NCBI RefSeq assembly: GCF_002980495.1
Contig: NZ_PVBR01000003.1
Span: 248,001 to 312,000, forward strand
Source of the DNA: Phyllobacterium phragmitis
GTDB taxonomy: Bacteria > Pseudomonadota > Alphaproteobacteria > Rhizobiales > Rhizobiaceae
DNA: 64,000 bases
Reading direction: 5' to 3'
The notes under the pieces were generated by a model, which worked only from the letters and a program-made list of their open reading frames with translations, made no database searches and was not told where the DNA came from. Shown one piece after another: positions 9,139-18,352 of the stretch (positions are counted from its first letter, which is position 1; each line of letters opens with the position of its first letter). The position numbers and the translations under genes were made by a program.

Positions 9139-9182
9139 CGCATGACACGCAGTGGCGCTATTGGATCAGCCCGCGGAGAACG

Positions 9183-10247
9183 TCAGGCAAGAACCGGATC
9201 CAGTTCTCCCGATTTGTAGCGCTTCGCCATTTCAGTAAGCGTCAGCGGCACGATATTTTCGGCATGCCCTGCCGTACCGAATTGCTCGAAGCGCTCGCGA
9301 CAGAGTTTGGTCAAGGCGGCCATTGCGGGCTTGAGATATTTCCGGACGTCGAATTCGGCCGGATCTTCGCTCAGCACGCGGCGGACCTGGCCGGTCATTG
9401 CCATGCGGCAGTCGGTATCGATGTTGATCTTACGGACGCCGTTCCTGATGCCCCGCTGGATCTCCTCCACCGGCACGCCCCATGTCGGCTTAATGGCGCC
9501 CCCATACCGGTTGATGATTTTCTGCAGCTCTTCCGGCACCGATGAGGACCCATGCATGACCAGATGCGTGTTCGGCAACTTCCTGTGGATTGCCTCGATG
9601 ACATGCATGGCCAGGACGTCGCCGTCTGGCTTGCGGGTGAACTTATAGGCGCCGTGGCTCGTTCCCATGGCGATCGCCAGTGCGTCGACCCTGGTGTCGC
9701 GGACGAACCTGACTGCCTCATCCGGATCGGTCAGCAACTGGTCGTGAGACAGCTGCCCCTCGGCACCATGTCCGTCCTCCGCTTCGCCCATGCCGGTCTC
9801 CAACGAGCCGAGCACGCCGAGCTCTCCTTCGACAGAGATGCCGCCAAGGTGCGCCATTGTGGTCACCTGCCGCGTCACATTGACGTTGTAGGTCCAGTCG
9901 GCAGGCGTCTTGCCGTCCGCTTCCAGAGACCCGTCCATCATGACGGAGGTGAAGCCGGACTGGATGGCGGTCATGCAACTGCCCGGTTCATTGCCATGAT
10001 CGAGGTGAACGCAGATGGGGATATGAGGATAGATCTCGACGCATGCATCCATCATGTGCCGGAGCATGATGTCATTGGCGTAGCTGCGCGCGCCCCGAGA
10101 AGCCTGCATGATGACCGGCGACTTCGTCACACTGGCGGCCTCCATGATCGCAAGCGCCTGCTCCATGTTGTTGATGTTGAAGGCGGGCACGCCGTAGCCA
10201 TGTTCGGCAGAGTGATCCAGCAATTGTCGAAGCGTAATACGTGCCAT
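9183..10247 (-). CDS. Class II fructose-bisphosphate aldolase (Calvin-cycle subtype)
   Basis: A 354-residue zinc-dependent aldolase. The start of the barrel is [14 protein letters not shown]. The zinc-binding segment HLDHGNE (about residue 82) and [15 protein letters not shown] carry conserved histidines, and the substrate-phosphate loop lies in [10 protein letters not shown]. It reversibly joins dihydroxyacetone phosphate with glyceraldehyde 3-phosphate, or with erythrose 4-phosphate to give sedoheptulose bisphosphate. ATG 10247 was chosen because it follows AAGGAGC; the longer frame upstream overlaps the fbp end. It lies 28 bases after fbp on the same strand, so the two form an operon returning triose or tetrose phosphates to hexose or heptose phosphate. 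Confidence 0.9.
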   Translation of the reverse strand: MARITLRQLLDHSAEHGYGVPAFNINNMEQALAIMEAASVTKSPVIMQASRGARSYANDIMLRHMMDACVEIYPHIPICVHLDHGNEPGSCMTAIQSGFTSVMMDGSLEADGKTPADWTYNVNVTRQVTTMAHLGGISVEGELGVLGSLETGMGEAEDGHGAEGQLSHDQLLTDPDEAVRFVRDTRVDALAIAMGTSHGAYKFTRKPDGDVLAMHVIEAIHRKLPNTHLVMHGSSSVPEELQKIINRYGGAIKPTWGVPVEEIQRGIRNGVRKINIDTDCRMAMTGQVRRVLSEDPAEFDVRKYLKPAMAALTKLCRERFEQFGTAGHAENIVPLTLTEMAKRYKSGELDPVLA

Positions 10248-10275
10248 GATGATGCTCCTTGTTCCCACACCAGTC

Positions 10276-11313
10276 TTATTGAGGTTGAGGGCGGCCCATG
10301 TAACTGCAAGCCATATCCACCTCATCGGCCGACCCGAATATGAGGCTGGTGCGGCCATGGTAGCTTTGCGGCTGCTTTTCGAGGACCGGCTGATATCCGT
10401 CCGATGCCTTGCCGCCGGCCGAAGCGCACAGGAATGCGATCGGGTTTGCCTCGTAGATATGCCGCAGGCGGCCCTGCTCGTAGCCTGGACGAAGATCGTC
10501 CGCGTAGAAGAACAAACCGCCTTTCAGCAGGATGCGGTGCAGTTCACCGACAGCCGCGCCGAGCCAGCGCATGTTGAAATCGCGGCCGCGCGGTCCATTC
10601 TTGCCCTGTAGGCAATCCTCTACATAGGCCTTCATGCCGGGGCGCAGATGACGATAGACGGACGCGTTGAACGCCAGATCGCCCGTTTCGCGGGGCATCG
10701 CCAAATCCTCCGTCAGGATCAGGAAACGTCCGCTTTGAGGATCCATGGTGGCAAGCACCATTTCCTCGCCCACCGAAAAACCAAGATCGACGGAATTGCC
10801 GTAGGAAACATAGCCTGCGGCGACCTGCTCGCGCCCCGGCTGCAGGAAAGGGTCCGTGCCGGCCTGATACGGCAGAATGGAGAAGAGCGTCCCGAGAGGC
10901 GCACCGAGACCGACATTGCCGGAACCGTCCAAGGGATCGATCGCCACCGCATGCGTTCCACCGGCGTGCCCCATTTCCGGCTCGTCCGCTTCTTCGGAGA
11001 GCACCTGTGCCGCGCCCGCGGCAATCAGGAGCTTGACGAAAAGCCGGTGTGATCCGACATCGATACTTTTCTGGCTGTCGCCATCGGCATTCGATCCGAC
11101 GAGCCGACCCGGATCACCCGGAAGACGGCCCGCGGCAATGCGCGAGGACAGAACCACGGCACCGTGAAGGATCGCTTCCAGCAGCCTCGCGACGGATTGA
11201 CGACCGCTATCGCCAGCCGCCCAGTCCGCAAGATAGGATTGCACCGGCCTGTGCTTGAAGGCGTTGTCGTCGCCTTCAAGATCGAGCTTCAGCGGATCAC
11301 GCCACACATTCAT
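10276..11313 (-). CDS. fbp: Class I fructose-1,6-bisphosphatase
   Basis: A 345-residue class I FBPase. The metal-binding motif [17 protein letters not shown] is intact (about residue 117), and the C-terminal half contains [10 protein letters not shown] and [20 protein letters not shown], both family hallmarks. It hydrolyses fructose 1,6-bisphosphate, and possibly sedoheptulose 1,7-bisphosphate, to the monophosphate. The open frame runs further upstream without a family match. The ATG at 11313 gives the N-terminus MNVWRDPLK and overlaps the stop of a 27-codon leader (ATGA), so translation is probably coupled to that leader. The aldolase gene follows. It is transcribed away from the DhaK-DhaL gene. 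Confidence 0.88.
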   Translation of the reverse strand: MNVWRDPLKLDLEGDDNAFKHRPVQSYLADWAAGDSGRQSVARLLEAILHGAVVLSSRIAAGRLPGDPGRLVGSNADGDSQKSIDVGSHRLFVKLLIAAGAAQVLSEEADEPEMGHAGGTHAVAIDPLDGSGNVGLGAPLGTLFSILPYQAGTDPFLQPGREQVAAGYVSYGNSVDLGFSVGEEMVLATMDPQSGRFLILTEDLAMPRETGDLAFNASVYRHLRPGMKAYVEDCLQGKNGPRGRDFNMRWLGAAVGELHRILLKGGLFFYADDLRPGYEQGRLRHIYEANPIAFLCASAGGKASDGYQPVLEKQPQSYHGRTSLIFGSADEVDMACSYMGRPQPQ

Positions 11314-11393
11314 TGACGGCCCTCGACGGCATCGATGGAAAGCGCGCGGATACAGTTGGCAAGCTCGAAAGGACCTGACGGCGATGTGGACAT
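11310..11393 (-). pseudogene. 27-codon transketolase N-terminal remnant acting as leader of fbp
   Basis: A short frame starts at ATG 11393 after a strong AGGAG site and ends in TGA overlapping the fbp ATG. Its product contains [18 protein letters not shown], which matches the highly conserved transketolase N-terminus (family pattern MANAIRALSMDAVEKAKSGHPG) and stops just where the SGHPG motif should begin. The body of tkt therefore appears to be deleted, leaving start signals and the first helix. Transketolase, FBPase and class II aldolase genes are classic operon neighbours. The remnant may still matter, because it carries the ribosome binding site used to load ribosomes onto fbp. Confidence 0.7.
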
Positions 11394-11440
11394 ATAATTC
11401 TCCTGGATGACATGGCCAGAGATACGCCATACGGGCTAAT

Positions 11441-11520
11441 ATCACAATAATGAATATCAAAATCACAATTATTATGATGATTTTGGGGAAATCATCGCCA
11501 GAATCACCGTTAAATTGTGA
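11441..11520. promoter_or_regulatory. Repeated ATCACAAT operator-like elements between fbp and the DhaK-DhaL gene
   Basis: In the AT-rich divergent intergenic region, ATCACAAT occurs at 11441-11448 and again at 11462-11469. The second begins an almost perfect inverted repeat ATCACAAT-T-ATTATGAT (11462-11478), and an inverted half-site AATTGTGA lies at 11513-11520. The spacing and the abrupt AT-richness suggest a cluster of binding sites for one of the local regulators (SorC- or DeoR-type) controlling both directions. The regulator is an inference. Confidence 0.5.
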
Positions 11521-11667
11521 CATTCGGTCGCGCAGATGCCGCATCTTCACGCAACCAATGGCCTTTGCAACGAAACCCCTTTGTGAGCAATCTTGCTTTC
11601 GCGGACAAGGATGAAGCAGAGAGGCGTTCGGCAGGAAACGAACGCACCGGACGAAGGGGAAAACCGA

Positions 11668-13374
11668 ATGACCAAGATACTCAACGACGCAGAAGACTTT
11701 GCGACCACGGCGCTTGCGGGCTTTGCCAACGTCTACAGCCGCTATGTCCATCTCGTGCGAGGTGGCGTCATCCGCTCCACCAGAGTTCCGCGCGGCAAGG
11801 TTTCTGTGATCGTCGGCGGCGGCTCCGGCCACTATCCGGCCTTTGCCGGCTATGTCGGCCCCGGCATGGCGGATGCAGCGGTTGCCGGCGAAATCTTCGC
11901 TTCCCCCTCGACCGCGGCAATCGCACGGGTCTGCCGCAAGGCCGAACAGGGCGGAGGCATCCTTCTCGGCTTTGGCAACTATGCCGGTGACGTCCTCAAC
12001 TTCGGCGTTGCCGCCGAACGGCTGAGAGCGGAGGGTATCGATGTCAGGATCGTGACCGTCACCGACGATGTTGCCAGCGCACCCGCAGACCGCCAAATCC
12101 AGCGCCGGGGCATCGCCGGCGACTTCATGGTTTTCAAGATCGCCGGTGCGGTCGCCGAAGCCGGCATGTCGCTGGCTGAAGTGGAATACGTGACCCGCCA
12201 TGCCAATGCACGCACCATGTCCTTGGGCGTTGCATTCGGCGGCTGCACGCTGCCGGGCTCCAAGGAACCACTCTTCACCATCCCCACAGGCCGGATGGCT
12301 GTCGGCCTCGGCATCCATGGCGAACCCGGCATTCAGGAACGCGGTCTTGTGTCCGCGACGGAGCTCTCGACCCTGCTGGTCGACACATTGCTGAAGGAAC
12401 GCCCCGCCGGCGGGAAACAGGCCGCGGTCCTGCTCAATGGTCTCGGGGCGACAAAATATGAGGAACTGTTCGTTCTGTGGAACATCGTGGAGAAGACGCT
12501 TGGTTCCCATGATGTCGAGATTGTCGGCGCCGAAGTTGGAGAGTTCGTCACCAGCCTCGATATGCAAGGCTGCTCCCTGACGATCATGTGGCTGGACGAT
12601 GAACTCGAGCGGCTATGGCTCGCGCCCTGCGACACGCCGATCTTCCGGCGCGGCGAAACCTTCCCGACCGAGAGAATTGACGCAGCCCCGAAGGACGAAG
12701 ACGAAGCACCGATCTATCCGCCATCCTCCGAGGCTTCGAAACGCGACGCGACCTGCCTTGCGGTGCTCTTCGACGCGATCGTCGACGCTCTTGAAAACGC
12801 CGAGCAGGAACTCGGCCTCATGGATGCGCATGCCGGCGACGGCGATCACGGCCAAGGCATGCGCCGGGGCGCCACAGCCGCGAAGGAGGCGTTTCATACG
12901 GCAGTCGCGAGCGGCGCCGGTGCAAAGTCCGCGCTCGCGGCGGCAGGCGATGCCTGGGCAGACCGGGCCGGCGGCACGTCGGGTGCGATATGGGGATTGT
13001 TGCTCAGGTCCTGGAGCGGCGCATTGTCCGATGCCGACCGCTTGAACGCGTCGGTTATTGCCAAAGGCGCTCGCGCAGCCGCCGATGACGTGACACGGAT
13101 CGGCGGCGCCAAGATCGGCGACAAGACGTTGGTCGATGCCCTCGTACCCTTCGTGGACGCCCTGGAAAAGAACCTATCGGAAGGGCAGCCGCTGTCAAAG
13201 GCATGGAGCGCTGCCGCGACCGTCGCGCAAGCGGCGGCGGAGGCGACAGCACCGCTCTCTCCGCGTCTCGGCCGCGCCCGACCGCTGGCAGAACGCAGCA
13301 TCGGCCATCCGGATCCAGGCGCGATCTCCCTTGCCCTGATCGCGAAAAACATCGCAACCCGCTTAAGCAAATAA
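11668..13374 (+). CDS. Fused DhaK-DhaL kinase, D-erythrulose/dihydroxyacetone kinase type
   Basis: A 568-residue single-chain ATP-dependent kinase. Residues about 1-335 are DhaK: GGGSGHYPAFAGY carries the substrate-site histidine, GFGNYAGDVLNF the catalytic aspartate, and GLGIHGEPG the histidine that in DhaK forms a covalent hemiaminal with the ketone. Residues about 370-568 are DhaL, with the magnesium-nucleotide motif DAHAGDGDHGQGMR and GAKIGDKTLVDAL. GHYPAF instead of GHEPAF is, to my knowledge, typical of D-erythrulose kinases (DerK) from threitol and erythritol pathways. The ATG at 11668 follows AAGGGGAAAA. It is divergent from fbp-fba, so its product may feed aldolase chemistry. Confidence 0.85.
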   Translation: MTKILNDAEDFATTALAGFANVYSRYVHLVRGGVIRSTRVPRGKVSVIVGGGSGHYPAFAGYVGPGMADAAVAGEIFASPSTAAIARVCRKAEQGGGILLGFGNYAGDVLNFGVAAERLRAEGIDVRIVTVTDDVASAPADRQIQRRGIAGDFMVFKIAGAVAEAGMSLAEVEYVTRHANARTMSLGVAFGGCTLPGSKEPLFTIPTGRMAVGLGIHGEPGIQERGLVSATELSTLLVDTLLKERPAGGKQAAVLLNGLGATKYEELFVLWNIVEKTLGSHDVEIVGAEVGEFVTSLDMQGCSLTIMWLDDELERLWLAPCDTPIFRRGETFPTERIDAAPKDEDEAPIYPPSSEASKRDATCLAVLFDAIVDALENAEQELGLMDAHAGDGDHGQGMRRGATAAKEAFHTAVASGAGAKSALAAAGDAWADRAGGTSGAIWGLLLRSWSGALSDADRLNASVIAKGARAAADDVTRIGGAKIGDKTLVDALVPFVDALEKNLSEGQPLSKAWSAAATVAQAAAEATAPLSPRLGRARPLAERSIGHPDPGAISLALIAKNIATRLSK

Positions 13375-13429
13375 TCATGAGGCGCAGCAGGCGCATTCGG
13401 CTTGATAGCGCCGTCCCGTTATAAGCGGC

Positions 13430-13456
13430 CAGCGGGAGGATCACGCTGACCGCTGG
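13430..13456. terminator. Weak inverted repeat between convergent genes
   Basis: CCAGCGG at 13429-13435 pairs perfectly with CCGCTGG at 13450-13456 across a 14-base loop, between the convergent DhaK-DhaL and ribB stops. There is no T-tract. It is only a candidate bidirectional terminator. Confidence 0.3.
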
Positions 13457-13480
13457 ATAATTGCAGAATAGCCGAAAAGC

Positions 13481-14131
13481 CTACTCTGCGGCCGCTATCT
13501 CAAAGACGGCACCGGCCGCCTGTTTGTGCTGCGTCCTATATTCGATCAGATCCTTGATCGTGACGAGTAGCAGGCCATATTTTTCGGCAAACAGCATAAG
13601 CTCCGGCAATCGCGCCATAGAGCCGTCGTCATTGGCGATTTCACAGATCGTGCCCGAGGGATACCGCCCCGCCAGACGACAAAGGTCGGCGGCGGCTTCG
13701 GTATGCCCCGGACGGCCGAGAACGCCTTCGGGATTGGCTCTGAGCGGAAAGATGTGACCCGGACGGGCGAACGCTTCGGGGCGGGTACCGTCTTCGACCA
13801 GCGCCCGGATTGTTTTCGCGCGGTCGGCCGCCGAGATGCCGGTTGTCGTGCCGGGAATGTAGTCTACCGAAACCGTGAACGCGGTCTTGTGGTATTCGGT
13901 ATTGCGCGGCACCATCAGGGGAAGGTCGAGCGCATCCAGACGCTCACCTTCCATCGCCACGCAGATCAAGCCGCGGGCATGGTTCATCATGAAGGCGACG
14001 GTCTGCGGGGTGATGCTATCCGAGGCGACGATGATGTCGCCTTCGTTCTCGCGATCCTCGTCATCGACGACAATCACCATTTGACCGCATGCAATCGCCT
14101 CGATTGCTTCTTCGATTTTAGAGATAGTCAT
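13481..14131 (-). CDS. ribB: 3,4-dihydroxy-2-butanone-4-phosphate synthase
   Basis: A 216-residue RibB that converts ribulose 5-phosphate to formate and the four-carbon unit of riboflavin. The acidic loop DDEDRENEGDIIVASD (near residue 24), the conserved HARGLICVAM and the C-terminal GHIFPLRA plus GHTEAAADLC are all present. There is no GTP cyclohydrolase II domain, so it is RibB and not the fused RibBA. The ATG at 14131 lies about 100 bases after an FMN riboswitch on the same strand, so expression falls when FMN is plentiful. It sits between two polyol clusters, one of which encodes an FAD dehydrogenase. Confidence 0.93.
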   Translation of the reverse strand: MTISKIEEAIEAIACGQMVIVVDDEDRENEGDIIVASDSITPQTVAFMMNHARGLICVAMEGERLDALDLPLMVPRNTEYHKTAFTVSVDYIPGTTTGISAADRAKTIRALVEDGTRPEAFARPGHIFPLRANPEGVLGRPGHTEAAADLCRLAGRYPSGTICEIANDDGSMARLPELMLFAEKYGLLLVTIKDLIEYRTQHKQAAGAVFEIAAAE

Positions 14132-14232
14132 TCCAAGCCTTTCAAGGGTCGTGCTCGTAACCGAGCGCCAAGTATCCCTTGGGCGAACAAAGCATCGATC
14201 CGCCGACACATGGGCGACGTTCGCTGCGTTGT

Positions 14233-14368
<136 letters not shown>

Positions 14369-14574
14369 CACTGCATCAATAAGCGAAAGAACCGATGGAA
14401 CGCAAGACAAGAGCGCGTGATTGTCAATGCAGACGCATTTCCCGGGGTGAACGACTGAGATTCCTGCGGAAAATACAGAAACCGGGCACCGCCCTCTCCG
14501 CACGAAGACGCTGAAAAATAGGAACCGTCAATACGCTCAATGGTAGCCGGCACAAACGTCCGCTCGAAGCATTG

Positions 14575-14605
14575 TTGACAAATGTCGACCATTATCCGAA
14601 TAATG
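14575..14605 (+). promoter_or_regulatory. Candidate promoter and palindromic operator of the second ABC operon
   Basis: TTGACA at 14575-14580 could be a -35 element. Just downstream, CATTAT-CCGA-ATAATG (14590-14605) is a perfect 6+6 palindrome that overlaps where a -10 element would fall. A repressor bound here would block the promoter. It lies about 70 bases before the ATPase gene. Confidence 0.4.
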
Positions 14606-14675
14606 TAAAGACAGCGGAAGAGGAGCCCGCGCCGGCAAGCTGGCGCAGACCGGGACGACGTTGGGAGGAAATGCC

Positions 14676-16154
14676 TTGGAGTTTCTGCTTGAGGTGGAAG
14701 GACTGCGGAAGTCCTTTGGCGGTGTTGCCGCCCTGTCGGACGGGCGCTTCCAGCTGCGCGCCGGCTCGGTGCATGCTTTATGCGGCGGCAACGGCGCGGG
14801 AAAATCGACGTTTTTGAAAATTCTCATGGGAATTCACATGCGCGACGCTGGATCGATCCGCCGCCGCGGCACGGAAGTGACCTACTCGACCCCCGCTGAA
14901 GCGCTTGCGGCAGGCATTGCGATCATCGAGCAGGAACTGAGCCCGGTGCCGCACATGACGGTTGCCGAGAACATCTATCTCGGCCGCGAACCGTCCAGCC
15001 GTTTCGGCGGCATCGACTTCAAGACCATGAACCGCAACGCACAGGCCCTTTTGGACCGGCTCGGCTTCAACATCCGCGCATCGCTGCTCATGATGAACCT
15101 GTCGGTCGCCCAGATTCAACTGGTCGAGATCGCCAAGGCATTGAGCCACAACGCGGAAGTCATCTTCATGGACGAGCCGACCTCCGCCATTGGCGAAAAG
15201 GAGGCCCAGTACCTGTTTACGGCGGTCGAACGTCTCAAGGCCGAGGGCAAGGGCATCGTCTACGTTTCCCACCGCCTCTCGGAGATATTTCAGATCGCCG
15301 ACTCCTATACTGTCTTCCGCGACGGCAGCTATGTCGGCAGTGGCAATCTTGCGGATACCGACAGGCCCAGCCTCATCCGCATGATCGTCGGTCGTGAACT
15401 GGGCGACGAATACATCAAGACCAATGCCCCAAGCGATGTCCCAGGCCTCGAAGTATCCGGCCTCACCGCTCCGGGCAAAATCGATGACGTGTCCTTCACC
15501 GCCCGCAAGGGCGAGATACTCGGCATTTACGGGCTGATGGGCTCCGGCCGAAGCGAGATATTCAACTGTCTGTTCGGCCTCGATCGGACCTCCAGGGGAA
15601 GCATCAGGATCGACGGCGAGGACATCACGGTCGGGAAACCAGCCGACGCGATGGCCCATGGCATCGCCTTCGTAACCGAGGACCGCAAGTCGACGGGCCT
15701 CAACCTGACGGACAGCGTGCGCAGCAACATCTGCATGGCCAGCCTTCCCGAACTCAGCCCCCGCTTCAACATGGATCGTCGCATGGAGGCCGATGCCAGC
15801 CGGCGGATGGTGGAACGCTTCGACATCAAGGCCGCGCGGGACACCATGCCGGTTTCCGACCTTTCCGGCGGCAATCAGCAAAAGGTCGTCCTCGGCAAAT
15901 GGTTTCTTCGCAATCCCAAGGTTCTGCTGCTTGATGAACCGACCCGGGGTGTCGATGTCGGCGCCAAACGGGAGATCTACCGCATCGTCTGCGCGTTCGC
16001 CGAAGAAGGCGGCACAGTCGTTATGATCTCTTCGGAGATCGACGAAGTTCTAGGCATGTCCGACCGGATCATGGTCATGCGACGCGGGCGGTCCGCCGGG
16101 ATCTACAGCAGGGAGCAGTCGGACGCGCAGTCGCTCGTTCATCTGTCCACCTGA
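14676..16154 (+). CDS. Sugar ABC transporter ATP-binding protein (second system)
   Basis: A 492-residue tandem ATPase of the CUT2 type. Domain 1 has CGGNGAGKST (Cys replaces the usual Glu before the Walker A glycines, which is harmless), LSVAQIQLVEIA and VIFMDEPTSA. Domain 2 has YGLMGSGRSE, LSGGNQQK and LLLDEPTRGVDVGAK. The best start is TTG at 14676, seven bases after GGGAGGA; the ATG at 14671 is out of frame. It heads a transporter-dehydrogenase-kinase operon that parallels the first cluster. The substrate is unknown, but the linked SDR and DhaK/DhaL genes point to a short polyol or ketose. Confidence 0.88.
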   Translation: MEFLLEVEGLRKSFGGVAALSDGRFQLRAGSVHALCGGNGAGKSTFLKILMGIHMRDAGSIRRRGTEVTYSTPAEALAAGIAIIEQELSPVPHMTVAENIYLGREPSSRFGGIDFKTMNRNAQALLDRLGFNIRASLLMMNLSVAQIQLVEIAKALSHNAEVIFMDEPTSAIGEKEAQYLFTAVERLKAEGKGIVYVSHRLSEIFQIADSYTVFRDGSYVGSGNLADTDRPSLIRMIVGRELGDEYIKTNAPSDVPGLEVSGLTAPGKIDDVSFTARKGEILGIYGLMGSGRSEIFNCLFGLDRTSRGSIRIDGEDITVGKPADAMAHGIAFVTEDRKSTGLNLTDSVRSNICMASLPELSPRFNMDRRMEADASRRMVERFDIKAARDTMPVSDLSGGNQQKVVLGKWFLRNPKVLLLDEPTRGVDVGAKREIYRIVCAFAEEGGTVVMISSEIDEVLGMSDRIMVMRRGRSAGIYSREQSDAQSLVHLST

Positions 16155-16208
16155 CCTTCAGACAACCAGCGTGATCCCTGCATCGTCGGCATCAGAAAGG
16201 TAATATCC

Positions 16209-17213
16209 GTGTCCAGCACCGAGAAAAATCTGCCCAGCGCCTGGTTCAGCTCTGAACGGCGCAAACTGATCATTCAGGAATACGGGATCTTCGTCGCATT
16301 TCTTCTGCTGGCGCTGATCCTTTCGCTGTCGAACGAATATTTCCTGACCGCAGGCAACATCTCCAACATCCTGTTGCAGACGTCGATCAATGGCATTCTG
16401 GCGATCGGCATGACCTTCGTCATTCTCACCCGCGGCATCGACCTTTCGGTCGGCTCGGTTGTGGCCCTGGCGGGCATCGTCAGCGCGAGTTTCGCCACCA
16501 ACTCTTCGACCGCCGGCATTGCAGGCGCACCCTACTCCGCCCTCGTCGCCCTTCCGGTTGGCCTCCTGGTCGGCATCGCCTGCGGCGCGATCGTCGGCAT
16601 TATCGTCTCGCGGTTCGCGGTACCGGCCTTCGTTGCCACGCTCGGCATGCTGTCGGCGGCGCGCGGCATGACGCTGCTTTATGGCGGCGGCCGCCCGGTA
16701 CCCGCCCTGACGCCCGAGTTCCGCTGGATCGGCACCGGCAACATCCTCGGCATACCGATGCCGGTCGTGCTGCTCGCGGCCATCTTCGTGATCTCGTGGT
16801 GGGTTTTGAACCGCACGCGGTTCGGCCGCTATATTTATGCGGTCGGCGGCAACCCCCATGCCGCCGTCACGTCGGGCATCAATGTCTCGCGGCTGCGTCT
16901 GCTGGTTTACGTCATCTCGGGCGGGCTTGCAGGTCTCGCAGGCATGCTGCTTTCGGCCCGCACCGGATCCGCGCTGCCGCAGGCCGGCATTTCCTACGAA
17001 CTCGATGCCATCGCCGCCGTGGTCATCGGAGGCACGAGCCTTTCAGGCGGAGTGGGCCGCATCACCGGCACGCTTGTCGGCGCCTTGATCATCAGCGTCA
17101 TGAACAACGGTTTGGACCTGATGGGTATCCAATCCTACTACCAGCAGGTCCTGAAAGGCGCTCTGATCGTCGGCGCCGTCATGCTGGACCAGAAACGGAA
17201 TCAGGGGGTTTGA
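16209..17213 (+). CDS. Sugar ABC transporter permease (second system)
   Basis: A 334-residue CUT2 permease with many hydrophobic helices and the family segment RGIDLSVGSVVALAGIVSA near residue 77, plus GGTSLSGGVGRITGTLVGAL near the end. GTG at 16209 is the start, preceded by AGAAAGG. It forms the channel for the ATPase encoded 54 bases upstream and receives sugar from the binding protein encoded after it. Confidence 0.9.
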   Translation: MSSTEKNLPSAWFSSERRKLIIQEYGIFVAFLLLALILSLSNEYFLTAGNISNILLQTSINGILAIGMTFVILTRGIDLSVGSVVALAGIVSASFATNSSTAGIAGAPYSALVALPVGLLVGIACGAIVGIIVSRFAVPAFVATLGMLSAARGMTLLYGGGRPVPALTPEFRWIGTGNILGIPMPVVLLAAIFVISWWVLNRTRFGRYIYAVGGNPHAAVTSGINVSRLRLLVYVISGGLAGLAGMLLSARTGSALPQAGISYELDAIAAVVIGGTSLSGGVGRITGTLVGALIISVMNNGLDLMGIQSYYQQVLKGALIVGAVMLDQKRNQGV

Positions 17214-17304
17214 AGTCCCTGACACAAAGGGCAGCGGTCGAACCGCACCCCAACTCTTCGGTGCACCGAGGTGGTGACCGGGAATTCAACGGAGGAGAAT
17301 GAGA

Positions 17305-18294
17305 ATGAAAAAGCTTCTAATTGCGCTAGCCGCAGCGACTGCGCTGATGGCCTCGCCGACGCTGGCACAGGACAAGAAGATCAAGGTCGGCGCCGCTGTA
17401 TACGGTCTGAATGCGGAATTCATGCAGATCTGGTCGGCCGCCCTTGAAGATCATCCCGCCGTCAAGAACGGCGATGTCGACCTGACCGTTTTCGACGGCC
17501 GCTACGACGCTCTCGTCCAGCAGGAGCAGTTCAGCACGATGATCACGCAGCAATACGATGCGATCATCTTCGTGCCGATCGACATCGAAGCCGGTGCAAC
17601 CGCCGTCCAGGCCGCGCACGATGCCGGTATTCCGGTTGTCGGCTCCAACACCCGCGTGAACTCCGACCTGCTCACATCCTATGTCGGCTCGGACGACACC
17701 GTCTCCGGCTATATGGAAGCCAAGACGGTTCTCGACAAGATCGGCTGCAAGGGTAACGTCGTGATCCTCGAAGGACCGATCGGCCAGTCGGCCCAGATCT
17801 CCCGCCTGGAGGGCAACAAGAAGGCTCTGGCCGAGTGCCCGGATGTGAAGATTCTGGAAGATCAGACTGCCAACTGGTCGCGTGCAGAAGCCCAGACACT
17901 GATGGAAAACTGGCTGACGGCGCACCCGGGCCAGATCAACGGCGTCATCGGCCAGAACGACGAAATGGCGCTCGGCGCGATCGAAGCCATCAAGGCAGCG
18001 AACCTGAAAACCGAGGATTTCGCCATTGCCGGCATCGACGGCATCACCGATGCCCTGCATGCGGTCAAGGCCGGTACGATGACATCCATCCTTCAGGACG
18101 CTCGTGCACAGGCGCAAGGCGCGCTTGATCTGGCAATCTTCCATGCAAAAAAGGGTGACTACAAGCCGGAATCCGACATCTGGGCCCAGTATCCGGACAT
18201 GCCTTTCAATGACGGCAAAGATGCGGTCTACAACGTGCCGTGGACCCCGGTAACGGCAGACAACGTGGATAAGCTGCTGGAAGCCCGCCAATAA
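17305..18294 (+). CDS. Sugar-binding periplasmic protein (second system)
   Basis: A 329-residue type I periplasmic binding protein with a signal peptide ending at TLAQD (residue 21). Cleft elements typical of the ribose-binding family are AIIFVPIDIEAGAT, IGQNDEMALGAIEAI and AGIDGITDALHAV. An in-frame ATG at 17299 touches the strong GGAGGAG site, so the ATG at 17305 is preferred. Like the first cluster's binding-protein gene, it is followed within ten bases by a perfect GC-rich hairpin. It is expected to be the most abundant product of this operon. Confidence 0.9.
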   Translation: MKKLLIALAAATALMASPTLAQDKKIKVGAAVYGLNAEFMQIWSAALEDHPAVKNGDVDLTVFDGRYDALVQQEQFSTMITQQYDAIIFVPIDIEAGATAVQAAHDAGIPVVGSNTRVNSDLLTSYVGSDDTVSGYMEAKTVLDKIGCKGNVVILEGPIGQSAQISRLEGNKKALAECPDVKILEDQTANWSRAEAQTLMENWLTAHPGQINGVIGQNDEMALGAIEAIKAANLKTEDFAIAGIDGITDALHAVKAGTMTSILQDARAQAQGALDLAIFHAKKGDYKPESDIWAQYPDMPFNDGKDAVYNVPWTPVTADNVDKLLEARQ

Positions 18295-18302
18295 GAGTTC
18301 AG

Positions 18303-18327
18303 TGCGGGGCGGTATTTCCGCCCCGCA
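18303..18327 (+). terminator. 10-bp GC-rich hairpin after the second binding-protein gene
   Basis: A perfect ten-base-pair stem (18303-18312 with 18318-18327) with a TATTT loop lies eight bases after the binding-protein stop. There is no following T-tract. Its place matches the hairpin at 4835-4864, which suggests a conserved way of raising binding-protein expression over the enzymes downstream. Confidence 0.65.
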
Positions 18328-18352
18328 ATCGCCAACCGAGGCCTGCAGGAAA

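Noticed and set aside
10276-11393. Sequencing frameshift joining the transketolase-like leader to fbp as one protein
   Set aside because: Transketolase and FBPase are unrelated, and the fbp product is complete from MNVWRDPLK, so a single fused protein is not expected.
11314-12567. Long minus-strand frame continuing upstream from fbp through the DhaK-DhaL gene
   Set aside because: The extra 418 codons are the antisense of the DhaK domain and have no family features; FBPase similarity begins just after 11313, where an ATG is coupled to the leader stop.
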